Assembly (NCBI RefSeq): GCF_000725485.1 | Contig: NZ_JOAG01000041.1 | Location: 15,447-79,446, forward strand | Length of the DNA: 64,000 nt | Direction of reading: 5' to 3' | Source: Nonomuraea candida | GTDB lineage: Bacteria > Actinomycetota > Actinomycetes > Streptosporangiales > Streptosporangiaceae | In this document: positions 47,220 to 57,666 of the stretch, piece after piece | Layout of the letters: each line of letters begins with the position of its first letter | How positions within the stretch are numbered: position 1 is the first letter of the stretch | Notes under the pieces: model-generated | Seen by the model: only the letters and a program-made list of their open reading frames with translations | The model's database searches: none | What the model was told of the DNA's origin: nothing | Program-made: the position numbers and the translations under genes

Positions 47220-47270
47220 CACTTTTTCGATGACTGACTGTGATTCCTGTCACCCTCGCGCGTCAGGACG

Positions 47271-47711
47271 CTACCCCTGGGCCGGCAACTTCACCACAGT
47301 GACGAAAAAATCATCGATTTGCCGGACAACTCGGATGAATTGCTCGAAATCCACCGGCTTCGCGACATAGGCGTTCGCGTGCAGCCGGTAGCTGTGGAGG
47401 ATGTCCTCCTCGGCCTCCGACGTCGTCAGGATCACCACCGGGATCGTGCGCAGCTCGCTGTCGGCCTTCACCTCCCTCAACACCTCCATGCCGCTCATCC
47501 GGGGCAGGTTGAGGTCGAGCAGGATCAGGTCGGGGCGCGAGGCGTGGGCGAAGCCGTCCTGGCGGCGCAGGTACGCCATCGCCTGCTCGCCGTCGTTGAC
47601 CACGTTGAGCCGGTTGCGCACCTTGTTGAGGTCGAAGGCCTCCTTGGTGAGCAGGACGTCAGCCTGGTCGTCCTCGACCAGCAGCACCTCGATCGGGCGC
47701 CATCCGTTCAT
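47271..47711 (-). CDS. CheY-like response regulator (Rcp1 type)
   Basis: A single receiver domain of 146 residues with no output domain. Acidic pocket ED at 13-15, phosphoacceptor D66 ([13 protein letters not shown]), T/S in VILTTSE and K118 (YVAKPVD). The [17 protein letters not shown] style is that of regulators paired with bacteriophytochrome-like or HAMP kinases. It starts two bases after the kinase stop, so they form one operon. It probably works through protein contact, perhaps with the PP2C protein upstream. Confidence 0.9.
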   Translation of the reverse strand: MNGWRPIEVLLVEDDQADVLLTKEAFDLNKVRNRLNVVNDGEQAMAYLRRQDGFAHASRPDLILLDLNLPRMSGMEVLREVKADSELRTIPVVILTTSEAEEDILHSYRLHANAYVAKPVDFEQFIRVVRQIDDFFVTVVKLPAQG

Positions 47712-47713
47712 CG

Positions 47714-48910
47714 TCAGCCTCTCGCCGCGGGGAGCGTCCAGCGGAACGTCGCGCCGTGACCCGCCGCCCGGGCCGGCCCGCCGCCGTCCGTCCCGGCGTC
47801 TGCCGCAGGGTCTTTCTCGTGTCCCGGGGTGCCGTCGAGCCACAACGTCCCGCCGTGATACTCGACGATCTTCCGGCACAGCGCCAGCCCGATGCCCGTC
47901 CCCGGGTACACGTCGCGGGGATGGAGGCGCTGGAAGATCAGGAAGATGCGGTCGGCGTACTTGGGCTCCACGCCGATGCCGTTGTCGGAGCAGCTGAACT
48001 CCCACATGTCGCCGGCCCGCCTGGCCCCGATGTGCACCCGCGGCGGCTCCTCCGAGCGGAACTTGACGGCGTTCTCGATCAGGTTCTGGAAGAGCTGGGT
48101 GAGCTGGAGCTGGTTGCCGATGACCGGGGGCAGCTCGTCCCGGGTGACGGTCGCGCCGGCGTCCTCGATGGCCGCCGAGAGGTTGTCCAGCGCCCGGTCC
48201 AGCGCGGCGCCCGAGTCGACCGTGCTCCTCTCCCCGGTCACCCGGCCGACCCGGGAGAAGTCGAGCAGGTCGTTGATGAGCAGCTGCATGCGCTTGGCGC
48301 CGTCCACCGCGTAGTGGATGTACTGCCTGGCCCGGTCGTCGAGCTGGGCGCCGTAGCGCTGCTCCAGCATCTGGGTGAAGCTGGCGACCTTGCGCAGCGG
48401 CTCCTGGAGGTCGTGGCTGGCCACGTACGCGAACTGCTCCAGCTCCCCGTTCGACCGGCGCAGCTCCTCGGTCTGGTCGGTGGCCACCCGCCAGGCCGCG
48501 ACGATCCTGGCGCGCATGGAGTCGATGTGGCTGGACAGCTCGGCCAGCTCCCTGGGGCGGTCGACGTGCAGGTCGTGGTCGAAGTCGCCGCCGGCGACCG
48601 TACGGACCTGCTCGGTGAGCTGGTCGATGGGCTTGAGCACGGCGTAGCGCACCGTGACGCCCAGCCCGACGCCCCAGGCCAGTTGCAGCCCGAACAGCAC
48701 GATCAGGGCCACGGTGAGCTGGTCGAGCTGCGCGCCCACGTCCGGCGCGGGGCCGAGCCGCCGGGCGTCGGCGATCAGCACCATGACCGACACGACGCCG
48801 CCGGTGAAGGTGACCGCCGCCAGCGCGCCGACCAGCAGGAACCAGCGGCGGGCCGGCAGCCTGCCCAGCCCGGTCGGCTCCTTGGGCGGAGGCAGGGGGT
48901 GGATGCTCAT
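47714..48910 (-). CDS. Membrane histidine kinase (HAMP-HisKA-HATPase)
   Basis: A 398-residue sensor kinase with two helices (about 23-47 and 66-88) enclosing only ~18 extracellular residues, HAMP (90-140), HisKA with H166 in [14 protein letters not shown], and HATPase_c with the N box [13 protein letters not shown]1 DNGIGV and G2 GTGIGLAL. The tiny outside loop suggests sensing inside the membrane or cytoplasm. GGAGG lies five bases before the ATG. It is 49 bp downstream of the REC-PP2C gene. Confidence 0.92.
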   Translation of the reverse strand: MSIHPLPPPKEPTGLGRLPARRWFLLVGALAAVTFTGGVVSVMVLIADARRLGPAPDVGAQLDQLTVALIVLFGLQLAWGVGLGVTVRYAVLKPIDQLTEQVRTVAGGDFDHDLHVDRPRELAELSSHIDSMRARIVAAWRVATDQTEELRRSNGELEQFAYVASHDLQEPLRKVASFTQMLEQRYGAQLDDRARQYIHYAVDGAKRMQLLINDLLDFSRVGRVTGERSTVDSGAALDRALDNLSAAIEDAGATVTRDELPPVIGNQLQLTQLFQNLIENAVKFRSEEPPRVHIGARRAGDMWEFSCSDNGIGVEPKYADRIFLIFQRLHPRDVYPGTGIGLALCRKIVEYHGGTLWLDGTPGHEKDPAADAGTDGGGPARAAGHGATFRWTLPAARG

Positions 48911-48959
48911 GGGCTCCTCCGTCCGTGCCGGGATCTCGGGCGCTTGCCGGCCACTCGGC

Positions 48960-50132
48960 TCACGGGCCTCTCCTTCGGACCATGAGCACGGCCAGGTCGT
49001 CGCTCAGCCTGCCCACGTGCCTGATGAGCCGGTCGAGGTCGATGCCGCCGTGCTCGCGTACCAGGTCGACCAGGCCCTCGACGCCCAGTGACCCGCTGGG
49101 CTCGCCCACGGCCGCCTCGATCAGGCCGTCGGTGTAGAGCATCATCGTCCACTCACCGCCCAGCGGGACGTCGATCACCGACCACTCCGCGTCGGGGAAG
49201 ATCCCGAGCGGCGGGCCGGACGGCGTGCCGTCCACCACCTCGACGACGCCGTCGCGCACCAGCACCGGCGGCGGATGCCCGACCACGCGCATGCGGGCGT
49301 GGCTCAGGCCGGGGTCGACGGTGGCCATGCAGAGCGTGGTGAAGATCTCGGGCGCGTTGCGCTCGGCCCGCAGCAGCGTGTCGAGCGTGCGCAGCAGCGT
49401 GTCGCCGGTCTGCCCGGCCAGCACCAGCGTGCGCCAGGCGATGCGCAGCGCCACGCCCAGCGCCGCCTCGTCGGGGCCGTGCCCGCACACGTCGCCGATC
49501 ACCAGGTGCACCGCGCCGTCGGGCGTCTGCACGGTGTCGAAGAAGTCGCCGGCCAGCGTGCCGCCGCTGCCCGGCAGGTAGCGGGTGAGGTGCTCGATGG
49601 ACGTGGTGCGCAGCAGCGGGTCGGGCAGCAGGGCGCTCTCCAGCCGGGCGTTCTCCTTGGCCGTCAGCTCCGCCTGCACGAGCTTGAGCTGGGCCAGGTC
49701 GGCGCGCTTGCGCTCCATCGCGTACCTGATGGACCTGGCCAGCAGCCGCGCGTCCACGTCGCCCTTGACCAGGTAGTCCTGCGCGCCGGACTGCACCGCC
49801 GAGACGCCCACGTGGACGTCGCTGACGCCGGTCAGCGCCAGCACGGCCGTGTGCGGCGCGGCGACCGCGAGCACCCCCTCCAGCGCCTCCAGCCGGCTGG
49901 CGTCGGGCAGGTTGAGGTCCACCAGCACGCACTGGACCGCGGGGGTGAGCTTCTGCCTGGCCTCGCGCAGGCTGCGCGCCCGGAAGATCCTGGGCGGCGC
50001 CACGGCCTGCTTGAGCAGCTCCTCGACGAGGAAGGCGTCACCGTCATCGTCCTCGATGAGGAGGAGCGTCAGCGTTTCCGTGAGAATTGCCGTCAAAATT
50101 CCCCTCAGGGGAGTCGGGCCACTTGGGCTCAT
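48960..50132 (-). CDS. REC domain fused to PP2C/SpoIIE phosphatase
   Basis: A 390-residue output protein: receiver domain (about 21-140, DD pair in IEDDDGD, phosphoacceptor D72 in VLVDLNLPDAS, K in DYLVKGDVD), a helical linker (about 145-185), and a PP2C/SpoIIE-type Ser phosphatase (about 190-388, GDVCGHGPDEA, VVGHPPPVL, MMLYTDGLIEA). Such RsbU/RsbP-like proteins usually dephosphorylate an anti-sigma-factor antagonist. Here the target is unknown; no antagonist or anti-sigma gene lies in the window. Its ATG overlaps the lysR stop in ATGA. Confidence 0.88.
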   Translation of the reverse strand: MSPSGPTPLRGILTAILTETLTLLLIEDDDGDAFLVEELLKQAVAPPRIFRARSLREARQKLTPAVQCVLVDLNLPDASRLEALEGVLAVAAPHTAVLALTGVSDVHVGVSAVQSGAQDYLVKGDVDARLLARSIRYAMERKRADLAQLKLVQAELTAKENARLESALLPDPLLRTTSIEHLTRYLPGSGGTLAGDFFDTVQTPDGAVHLVIGDVCGHGPDEAALGVALRIAWRTLVLAGQTGDTLLRTLDTLLRAERNAPEIFTTLCMATVDPGLSHARMRVVGHPPPVLVRDGVVEVVDGTPSGPPLGIFPDAEWSVIDVPLGGEWTMMLYTDGLIEAAVGEPSGSLGVEGLVDLVREHGGIDLDRLIRHVGRLSDDLAVLMVRRRGP

Positions 50133-51058
50133 TCTGCGATGAGCGCGACCCCTTGTGGAAGCGTGCCGTCATGTCCGGCCTGAAGGACGAACGCCAGCAG
50201 GGTCTCCCTGAACGCCTGCGCGGCCCTCGTCGGCTCCACGTCCTTGCGGTGGGCCAGCGCGATCGTGCGGCTGAGCCCCGGCGGCGCCAGCGGGATGCCC
50301 TGCAGCCCGGGCCGCCCGTCGAGCACCATCGACGGCACCACGGCCACGCCCAGGCCCGCCTCCACGAAGCGCAGCACCGCGTCCATCTCGCCGCCCTGCA
50401 CCGCGAACCGGGGCTCGAACCCGGCCTGCCGGCACGCCGCCAGCGTCGCCTCCCGCAGGTCGTAGCCGCGCCGGAACATCACCATCGGCCGCCCCCGCAG
50501 CTCCTCGATGCGCAGGTAGGGCCGCCGGACCGGCTCGTGGGAGGGCGAGACCACCACGAGGTTCTCGCGCAGGATCTCCTCGGTCACCAGCGCGGGGTCG
50601 TCGCTCTGCAGCGGCATGATGATCAGCGACAGGTCGAGCGCACCCCGGGCCAGCGCCCTGACCAGGTCACGCGAGCCGCCCTCCTCCACCAGCAGCTCGA
50701 TGCCCGGGTACGCGCTGTGGAAGCGGGCCAGCGCGTCGGCCATCAGCCCCGCGCAGAGCGACGGCGTGGCCCCGATGCGCACCCGGCCGCGGCGCAGCCC
50801 GGCGAGCTGGGCCACCTCCTGCCTGGCGGTGTCGGCGTCGGCCAGGATGCGGCGGGCCAGCGGGAGCAGCGCCTCGCCGGCCGCGGTCAGCGTGACGTTG
50901 CCGCGCGCCCGCGAGAACAGCCGCGCGCCGAGGTCGTCCTCCAGCGCCTTGATCTGCTTGCTGAGCGACGGCTGCGCGACCCGCATGCGCTCGGCCGCCT
51001 GGGTGAAGTGCCGGGTCTCGGCCACCGCCACGAAGTACGCGAGCTGCTGGAACTGCAT
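50129..51058 (-). CDS. LysR-family transcriptional regulator
   Basis: A 309-residue LysR protein. The helix-turn-helix is at about residues 1-60 (MQFQQLAYFVAVAETRHFTQAAERMRVAQPSLSKQIKALE), with a two-lobed effector domain after residue 90. It is divergent from sdhCAB operon 2, with a perfect T-N11-A palindrome in the gap, so it probably controls that operon and itself. Its stop is fused to the start of the REC-PP2C gene, which would put the signalling genes under the same promoter. Confidence 0.9.
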   Translation of the reverse strand: MQFQQLAYFVAVAETRHFTQAAERMRVAQPSLSKQIKALEDDLGARLFSRARGNVTLTAAGEALLPLARRILADADTARQEVAQLAGLRRGRVRIGATPSLCAGLMADALARFHSAYPGIELLVEEGGSRDLVRALARGALDLSLIIMPLQSDDPALVTEEILRENLVVVSPSHEPVRRPYLRIEELRGRPMVMFRRGYDLREATLAACRQAGFEPRFAVQGGEMDAVLRFVEAGLGVAVVPSMVLDGRPGLQGIPLAPPGLSRTIALAHRKDVEPTRAAQAFRETLLAFVLQAGHDGTLPQGVALIAE

Positions 51059-51117
51059 GTGATTTTCCTCGCACCGGCGCGGTGTAAGCCGGCCGTAAAG
51101 CCGCGCCTACCCGCATC

Positions 51118-51132
51118 ATAGCCGGTGGCTAT
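51118..51132. promoter_or_regulatory. LysR-type operator between lysR and sdhCAB operon 2
   Basis: ATAGCCGGTGGCTAT is a perfect 15-bp palindrome with the classical T-N11-A core. It lies 60 bp from the lysR start and 58 bp from the sdhC start, i.e. symmetrically placed. A second weaker dyad, CACCG-GCG-CGGTG, is at 51072-51084 near lysR and may be the autoregulatory site. Confidence 0.7.
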
Positions 51133-51189
51133 CGAAACCAGACCCGCGATGACTTGGACGGATCATCGCTGGATATCTAGCGTGAAGTC

Positions 51190-51959
51190 GTGACTGCCAC
51201 GATAGAGCGCGGCTCCGCCACCGCGCCTGTTAACACCCCTGCTTCCAAGAAGAAGACTCCAACGCCGAAGACTTCAACGCCGAGGAAGCCGGGCGGGTTC
51301 CTGACCTCGTCCAACGGCAAGAAAGTCGTCATGGCCGTCACGGGCGCCGTGATGGTGAGCTTCCTCGTGCTCCACATGCTGGGCAACCTGAAGATCTTCT
51401 TCGGCCGTGACTCGTTCAACGAGTACGCCCACTGGCTGCGGACGCTGCTGGAGCCCTTCGCGCCGTACCGCACGGTGCTGACGATCCTGGAGATCGGCCT
51501 CGTGGTCGCGGTCGTCCTGCACATGTGGGCCGCGATCTCGCTGTCGCGCCGCGCGGGCAAGGCCAGGCCCGTCAAGTACGTGGCCAGGAAGTCGCAGGCG
51601 AACGGCTACGCCACGCACATCATGCGATGGGGCGGCGTGACCATCGTGCTCTTCGTGATCTGGCACCTGCTCGACCTCACCTTCGGCGTCGTCAACCCCG
51701 AAGGCTTCAACTCGGCCCCGGCCGACCGGATGATCTCCGGCTTCGACCCGTCCCGGTGGTGGGTCACCCTCATCTACTTCGTGGCCGTCGTCATGGTGGG
51801 CATGCACCTGCGCCACGGCATCTGGAGCGCCTTCCAGACGCTCGGCTGGGCCAACCGCGACCGCAACAAGGCCCTGCGCGCCACCGCCGGTCTCGTCTCC
51901 ATCGTCCTGGTGATCGGCTTCCTGCTCCCGCCCCTCGCGATCACGTTCGGAGTTGTCAA

Positions 51960-51963
<4 letters not shown>
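51190..51963 (+). CDS. sdhC: Succinate dehydrogenase cytochrome b556 subunit, diheme type (operon 2)
   Basis: A 257-residue anchor of the B. subtilis-like (type B) complex II: a Lys/Thr/Pro-rich N-terminal tail (1-40), then five helices with the heme histidines in [24 protein letters not shown] and GMHLRHGIW. The two stacked hemes carry electrons across the membrane to menaquinone. The GTG start follows TAGCGT by 6 nt (leaderless). Its stop overlaps sdhA in GTGA. Confidence 0.92.
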
Positions 51964-53878
<1,915 letters not shown>

Positions 53879-53882
<4 letters not shown>

Positions 53883-54619
53883 ACCTGACCCTGCGCGTTT
53901 GGCGTCAGAAGGACCAGTCCGACAAGGGTCGGATGGTGACGTACAAGGTGGAGGACGTCTCCCCGGACATGTCGTTCCTGGAGATGCTGGACGTCCTCAA
54001 CGAGCGCCTCATCCTGGAGGGCGACGACCCGATCGCCTTCGACCACGACTGCCGCGAGGGCATCTGCGGCATGTGCGGCATGGTCATCAACGGCGTCGCC
54101 CACGGCGAGCAGCGCGCCACGACGACCTGTCAGCTGCACATGCGCCACTTCGAGGACGGCGCCGAGATCACCATCGAGCCGTGGCGCGCGGCCCCGTTCC
54201 CGGTCGTCAAGGACCTGGTGGTGGACCGCAGCGCGTTCGACCGCATCATCCAGGCGGGCGGCTTCGTCTCGGTCCCGGCCGGCTCGGCCCCGGACGCCCA
54301 CAGCGTCCCGGTCCGCAAGGAGGACGCGGACGCCGCCTTCGACGCGGCCACCTGCATCGGCTGCGGCGCCTGCGTCGCGGCCTGCCCGAACGGCTCCGCC
54401 TCCCTCTTCACCGCCGCCAAGATCACCCACCTCAGCCTGCTGCCCCAGGGCCAGCCGGAGCGCCTGTCGCGCGCCAAGGCCATGGTGGACCAGATGGACG
54501 CGGAGGGCTTCGGCGGCTGCACCAACACGGGCGAGTGCACGGCCGTGTGCCCGAAGGGCATCCCGCTGGACGCCATCGCCCAGATGAACAGCGACTACCT
54601 CAAGGCCAACGCCAAGTAG
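53879..54619 (+). CDS. sdhB: Succinate dehydrogenase/fumarate reductase iron-sulfur subunit (operon 2)
   Basis: The 246-residue iron-sulfur subunit. [2Fe-2S] ligands in [17 protein letters not shown] plus a later TTC; cluster motifs [15 protein letters not shown] and [15 protein letters not shown] for the other two centres. The C-terminus ends shortly after the last cluster, as in B. subtilis SdhB. It is the last gene of the operon, followed by a very stable hairpin. Confidence 0.93.
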
Positions 54620-54640
54620 GCCACGCCCTCCGGCAGGGAT

Positions 54641-54697
54641 GACAGCCTGAGACCACCCCAAGCGAACGGGCTTCGCACGGGGTGGTCTCAGGCTGTC
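54641..54697 (+). terminator. 19-bp perfect hairpin after sdhCAB operon 2
   Basis: GACAGCCTGAGACCACCCC (54641-54659) is exactly complementary to GGGGTGGTCTCAGGCTGTC (54679-54697), with a 19-nt loop and a CCTGCTTGTG tail. It is far longer than the other terminators in this window. It starts 21 bp after the sdhB stop. Confidence 0.8.
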
Positions 54698-54911
54698 CTG
54701 CTTGTGGCACCTCGCGGCCTGTCGGCGACCGCCCGGCCGCCCTGGACGACGCGTTTCCTGATGAGGACGCAGGCCGCCAGGGCCGGGTAGATGAGCAGCC
54801 GCACGGGCTCGTCTCTCTGCTGTCCGGCTCGGGGGTCACGCCCGGTTGGTCGCTCACCAACGCGAAAGGGTGCCACCTCTGCGGGTGACACCCTCATCGA
54901 CCAGCGAAATC
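54698..54911. other. Gap between the sdh terminator and tRNA-Pro
   Basis: About 210 bp without a firm gene. A leftward GTG frame (roughly 54704-54820) encodes a short hydrophobic, basic peptide ([19 protein letters not shown]), which could be a tiny membrane protein or a gene remnant; it has no good ribosome-binding site. The hairpin-like GGTGTCACCC/GGGTGCCACC block near 54868-54892 just beyond the tRNA 3' end may terminate the tRNA. Confidence 0.35.
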
Positions 54912-54988
<77 letters not shown>

Positions 54989-55182
54989 GTCACGTCGCCG
55001 GCTCCACCGGGGTGGTGCCTGCGATCGACCATTACCTTACAGGAGGTTCGGAGTCGCCTGCTTCCTCAGGACATGAGCACCGGCAGCGCGATGCCTAGTT
55101 CCGGTCCGGCCAGGGGGCGCGCCAGGCAGAGCGGTTCCTGGCGAAGGACGCGTGTCAGACAGAAGAAAAATGATGCGACGGT

Positions 55183-55221
55183 GAATGATAGCTACAGCTA
55201 TGATAGCTGCAGCTATCATTC
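55183..55221. promoter_or_regulatory. 39-bp nested palindrome over a promoter
   Basis: GAATGATAGCT (55183-55193) is exactly complementary to AGCTATCATTC (55211-55221). The 17-bp middle repeats the same ATGATAGCT core, so the block reads as three overlapping AGCTAT/ATAGCT dyads. TATGAT at its centre (55199-55204) is a good -10. It is markedly AT-rich against its surroundings and lies 22 bp upstream of the ATPase start. Confidence 0.75.
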
Positions 55222-55242
55222 TCGGAAGGCGGCGGTGGAAGA

Positions 55243-56709
55243 GTGGAGAAGCCGGCGCGGTTGTTCGGTCGTGACGAGGAGTGGGAAGCGCTCGCCGACT
55301 TCGTCGCTGCTCCCACCACGGGTGCCACGCTAGGGCTGGTGTACGGGCGGCGCCGCCAGGGTAAGACGCTCATGCTCGAACTTCTCGCGCAGGCGAGCGG
55401 GGGCCTGCTCTTCGCCGCGACCCAGCAGAGCGAGACGCAGAACCTCGCCGATCTGGGCGCCGCCTACGCCGCCCATCGAGGGCTGCGGCAGCCGGTCTCG
55501 TTCGGCGACTGGCGAGAAGGGCTCGACGAGCTCTTGCGTCTTGGTGAGGAACGCGCCGTCCCCGTGATCATCGACGAGTTCCCCTACCTGATCTCCGCCA
55601 CGCCGGCGCTGCCGTCGTACCTGCAGCAGGCGCTCAGCCCGACGGGGCACGCGAAGGAGCACACCCGCACCCGGCTGATCCTGTGCGGCAGCGCGCTCAC
55701 CACGATGGCCGAACTGCTGGGCGGGGGAGCGCCGCTGCGCGGTCGGGCGGTGCTCGAACTCGTGGTGCGGCCCTTCGGCTTCAGGGACGCCGGCGCGTTC
55801 TGGGGGCTGACGGCGGATCCCGAGCTGGCCTTCCGGGTTCATGCCCTGGTCGGTGGCACTCCCGCGTACCGGGAGATGTGCGGTGGCTCGGGACCGGACG
55901 ATCTCGGTGCTTTCGACCGTTGGGTGCACCGGCGGTTGCTGAACCCCGCCTCGGCGATGTTCAGGGAGGGCGGGCTGCTGCTGCGGGAGGAGCCGTCGAT
56001 CGTCGACCCGACCTCGTTCGCCGCTGTCCTGGCCGCCATCAGCGCGGGTAACCACCGCCGTACGGAGATCGCCGCCGCCCTGGGACGGCCCGTCAGCGCG
56101 CTGGGCCACCTGCTCACCGGCCTGCGGGGCATCGGACTCGTCGAGCAGGTGGACGACGCCCTGCGGCAGAAGCGCAGCGTGTACCGGATCGCCGAGCCGA
56201 TCGTCCGGCTGCACCAGCTCATCACGCAGCGGAGGGAGCCCGAGCTGGTGGCGGGCAGAGCCGTGCGGGTCTGGCAGTCCAGCGCCGACACGGTGGGGTC
56301 CAAGATCTACGGTCCGCACTTCGAGGACCTGGCCCGCGAATGGTGCTTCCTGCATGCCTCGGACGACACGCTGGGCGGCACCGCGAGCGCCGTACGTCCC
56401 AGCACGATCTCGTGTCGCACGCACCGGCAGGGGCACGAGCTCGACGTGGTGGTTACGGAGACCGATTCGTCCGTGCCTGATCGGATCACGGCGATCGGCG
56501 AGGCCAAGGGGACTCTCGGGCCCATGGACGTGGCGCAGTTGCAGCGGCTGGAACACCTGCGTGCCCTGCTGCCGGACGTCCAGGTCGACGCCCCGCCCAA
56601 GCTGCTGCTGTTCGCGCGCGCCGGTTTCAGCGAGGCGCTGGTGACGGCGGCGCGCGGGCGGGCGGACGTGGAGTTGGTCGATCTCCGCCGTCTGTACTCG
56701 GGGGAGTGA
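55243..56709 (+). CDS. DUF234-type ATPase (archaeal-ATPase-like P-loop protein)
   Basis: A 488-residue STAND-like ATPase: P-loop VYGRRRQGKT (K41), Walker B VPVIIDEFPYL (about 107-117), sensor LILCGSALTTM, then a winged-helix region (about 270-335) and a C-terminal DUF234 nuclease-like domain with HEFD/V-type core (RQGHELDVVV and IGEAKG; E and K of a PD-(D/E)XK fold). Known relatives are abundant in archaea and scattered in bacteria; their biological role is unclear. A GTG start and palindromic promoter suggest tight control. A solitary gene, possibly acquired. Confidence 0.8.
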   Translation: MEKPARLFGRDEEWEALADFVAAPTTGATLGLVYGRRRQGKTLMLELLAQASGGLLFAATQQSETQNLADLGAAYAAHRGLRQPVSFGDWREGLDELLRLGEERAVPVIIDEFPYLISATPALPSYLQQALSPTGHAKEHTRTRLILCGSALTTMAELLGGGAPLRGRAVLELVVRPFGFRDAGAFWGLTADPELAFRVHALVGGTPAYREMCGGSGPDDLGAFDRWVHRRLLNPASAMFREGGLLLREEPSIVDPTSFAAVLAAISAGNHRRTEIAAALGRPVSALGHLLTGLRGIGLVEQVDDALRQKRSVYRIAEPIVRLHQLITQRREPELVAGRAVRVWQSSADTVGSKIYGPHFEDLAREWCFLHASDDTLGGTASAVRPSTISCRTHRQGHELDVVVTETDSSVPDRITAIGEAKGTLGPMDVAQLQRLEHLRALLPDVQVDAPPKLLLFARAGFSEALVTAARGRADVELVDLRRLYSGE

Positions 56710-56723
56710 GTTCTGGCGACCCC

Positions 56724-56749
56724 ATCAGGTAACTCGTGTGTCACCTGAT
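56724..56749 (+). terminator. Hairpin after the ATPase gene
   Basis: ATCAGGT (56724-56730) pairs with ACCTGAT (56743-56749) around a 12-nt loop, followed by TTGTATG. A weak terminator 14 bp after the stop. Confidence 0.45.
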
Positions 56750-57054
56750 TTGTATGCTCGCCGACATACTAGATGGGGGAAAGCGGCAGGTGATCACGCC
56801 CGTTGATCCTCTCGTGCGTCTCAAGACCTGATCACCGTGCCGCAGCGCGATCTCATGGAGACCGGGTAGCGGCACAGGCGCGGCGCAGGAGGGACGTGCT
56901 GCTGGTCGATCTGCCCTGCCTGCTCGGGAGAGGCGCCCCCGTGGTTCTGCCCCGCGGGTAGCGGAGCGGGGATTTGGGGTGGCGGGTAACAACGGGAGGG
57001 TTCGCACCACTTCCTGGTGTCAGAAGAACGCATCCCGAACGAAGGGGCTGGGCG
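56750..57054. other. Upstream region of the ECF sigma-factor gene
   Basis: About 305 bp with no convincing gene. A dyad CACCA-CTTCC-TGGTG (57005-57019) lies about 35 bp before the sigma-factor start, and GTAACAAC (56986-56993) could belong to an ECF-type -35, so autoregulation is possible. The stretch 56790-56940 shows no feature. Confidence 0.3.
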
Positions 57055-57666
57055 GTGACGGATGATGCGCACCGGTTCACCGGCATGTACGACGAATGCC
57101 GGCAACGCGTGTGGGCCTACGTGGTCGCTCGCGCGGGGCGGCAGGTCGCGGACGAGGTGGTGAGCGAGACGTTCGCGATCGCCTGGCGGCGGCTGGACGA
57201 CGTGCCCGAGCCGGCGTTGCCGTGGTTGCTCGGGGTCGCCAGGAACGTGCTGCGTGACAACGTGCGCGCGGAGATCCGCAGGGAGGCCATGGCCGCCGAG
57301 CTGCGGGCCTGGACCGAGGGGGACGTGGCCGATCAGGTGACCGAGCGGATGGGGGTGCTGCGCGCGCTGGCCGCGTTGCAGGAGGACGATCGGGAGATCC
57401 TCGTCCTCGTCGCCTGGCACGGGCTGACGCCCAAGGAGGCCGCCCGGGTGATCGGCTGCTCGTCGGCGGCCTATCGCGTACGGCTGCATCGGGCGCGCAA
57501 GCGGCTCAGACAGGCGATGGAGGCGGTCGGCGAGCCGCCCGCCGCGGCTGGTGGGCGGTCCCGGAGCAGGGCCGCTGAGCCGTCCGTGGCTGGTGGGCGG
57601 TCTCGGAGGAGGGCCGCTGAGTCGTCCGTGCCCCACGTCCGGAATCTGAGCGAGGAGTGGTCATGA
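57055..57666 (+). CDS. ECF-like RNA polymerase sigma factor
   Basis: A 203-residue sigma-70-family protein: region 2 about 8-75 (FTGMYDECRQRVWAYVVARAG, LPWLLGVARNVLRD), region 4 about 100-152 (LQEDDREILVLVAWHGLTPKEAARVIGCSSAAYRVRLHRARKRL). The last ~40 residues are a duplicated AGGRSR-RAAE-SV tail encoded by two 42-bp units and are not part of the fold. Its stop overlaps the next ATG in ATGA. This sigma factor/CU044_5270 pairing is common in filamentous actinobacteria, where the partner may act as its membrane-bound antagonist. Confidence 0.9.
   Translation: MTDDAHRFTGMYDECRQRVWAYVVARAGRQVADEVVSETFAIAWRRLDDVPEPALPWLLGVARNVLRDNVRAEIRREAMAAELRAWTEGDVADQVTERMGVLRALAALQEDDREILVLVAWHGLTPKEAARVIGCSSAAYRVRLHRARKRLRQAMEAVGEPPAAAGGRSRSRAAEPSVAGGRSRRRAAESSVPHVRNLSEEWS
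57546..57629. repeat. 42-bp tandem duplication in the sigma-factor C-terminus
   Basis: Two 42-bp units (57546-57587 and 57588-57629, GGCTGGTGGGCGGTC... body) differ at only a few bases and stay in frame, adding 14 residues per copy to the end of the sigma factor. Confidence 0.85.

Noticed and set aside
48960..50132. Treating the REC-PP2C protein as part of a SigB-type partner-switch operon
   Set aside because: No anti-sigma kinase (RsbW-like) or STAS antagonist gene exists in the window; the nearest sigma-factor gene is ECF type and 7 kb away.
56750..57054. Leftward 89-codon frame upstream of the sigma-factor gene
   Set aside because: No start signal or domain; composition like other shadows.
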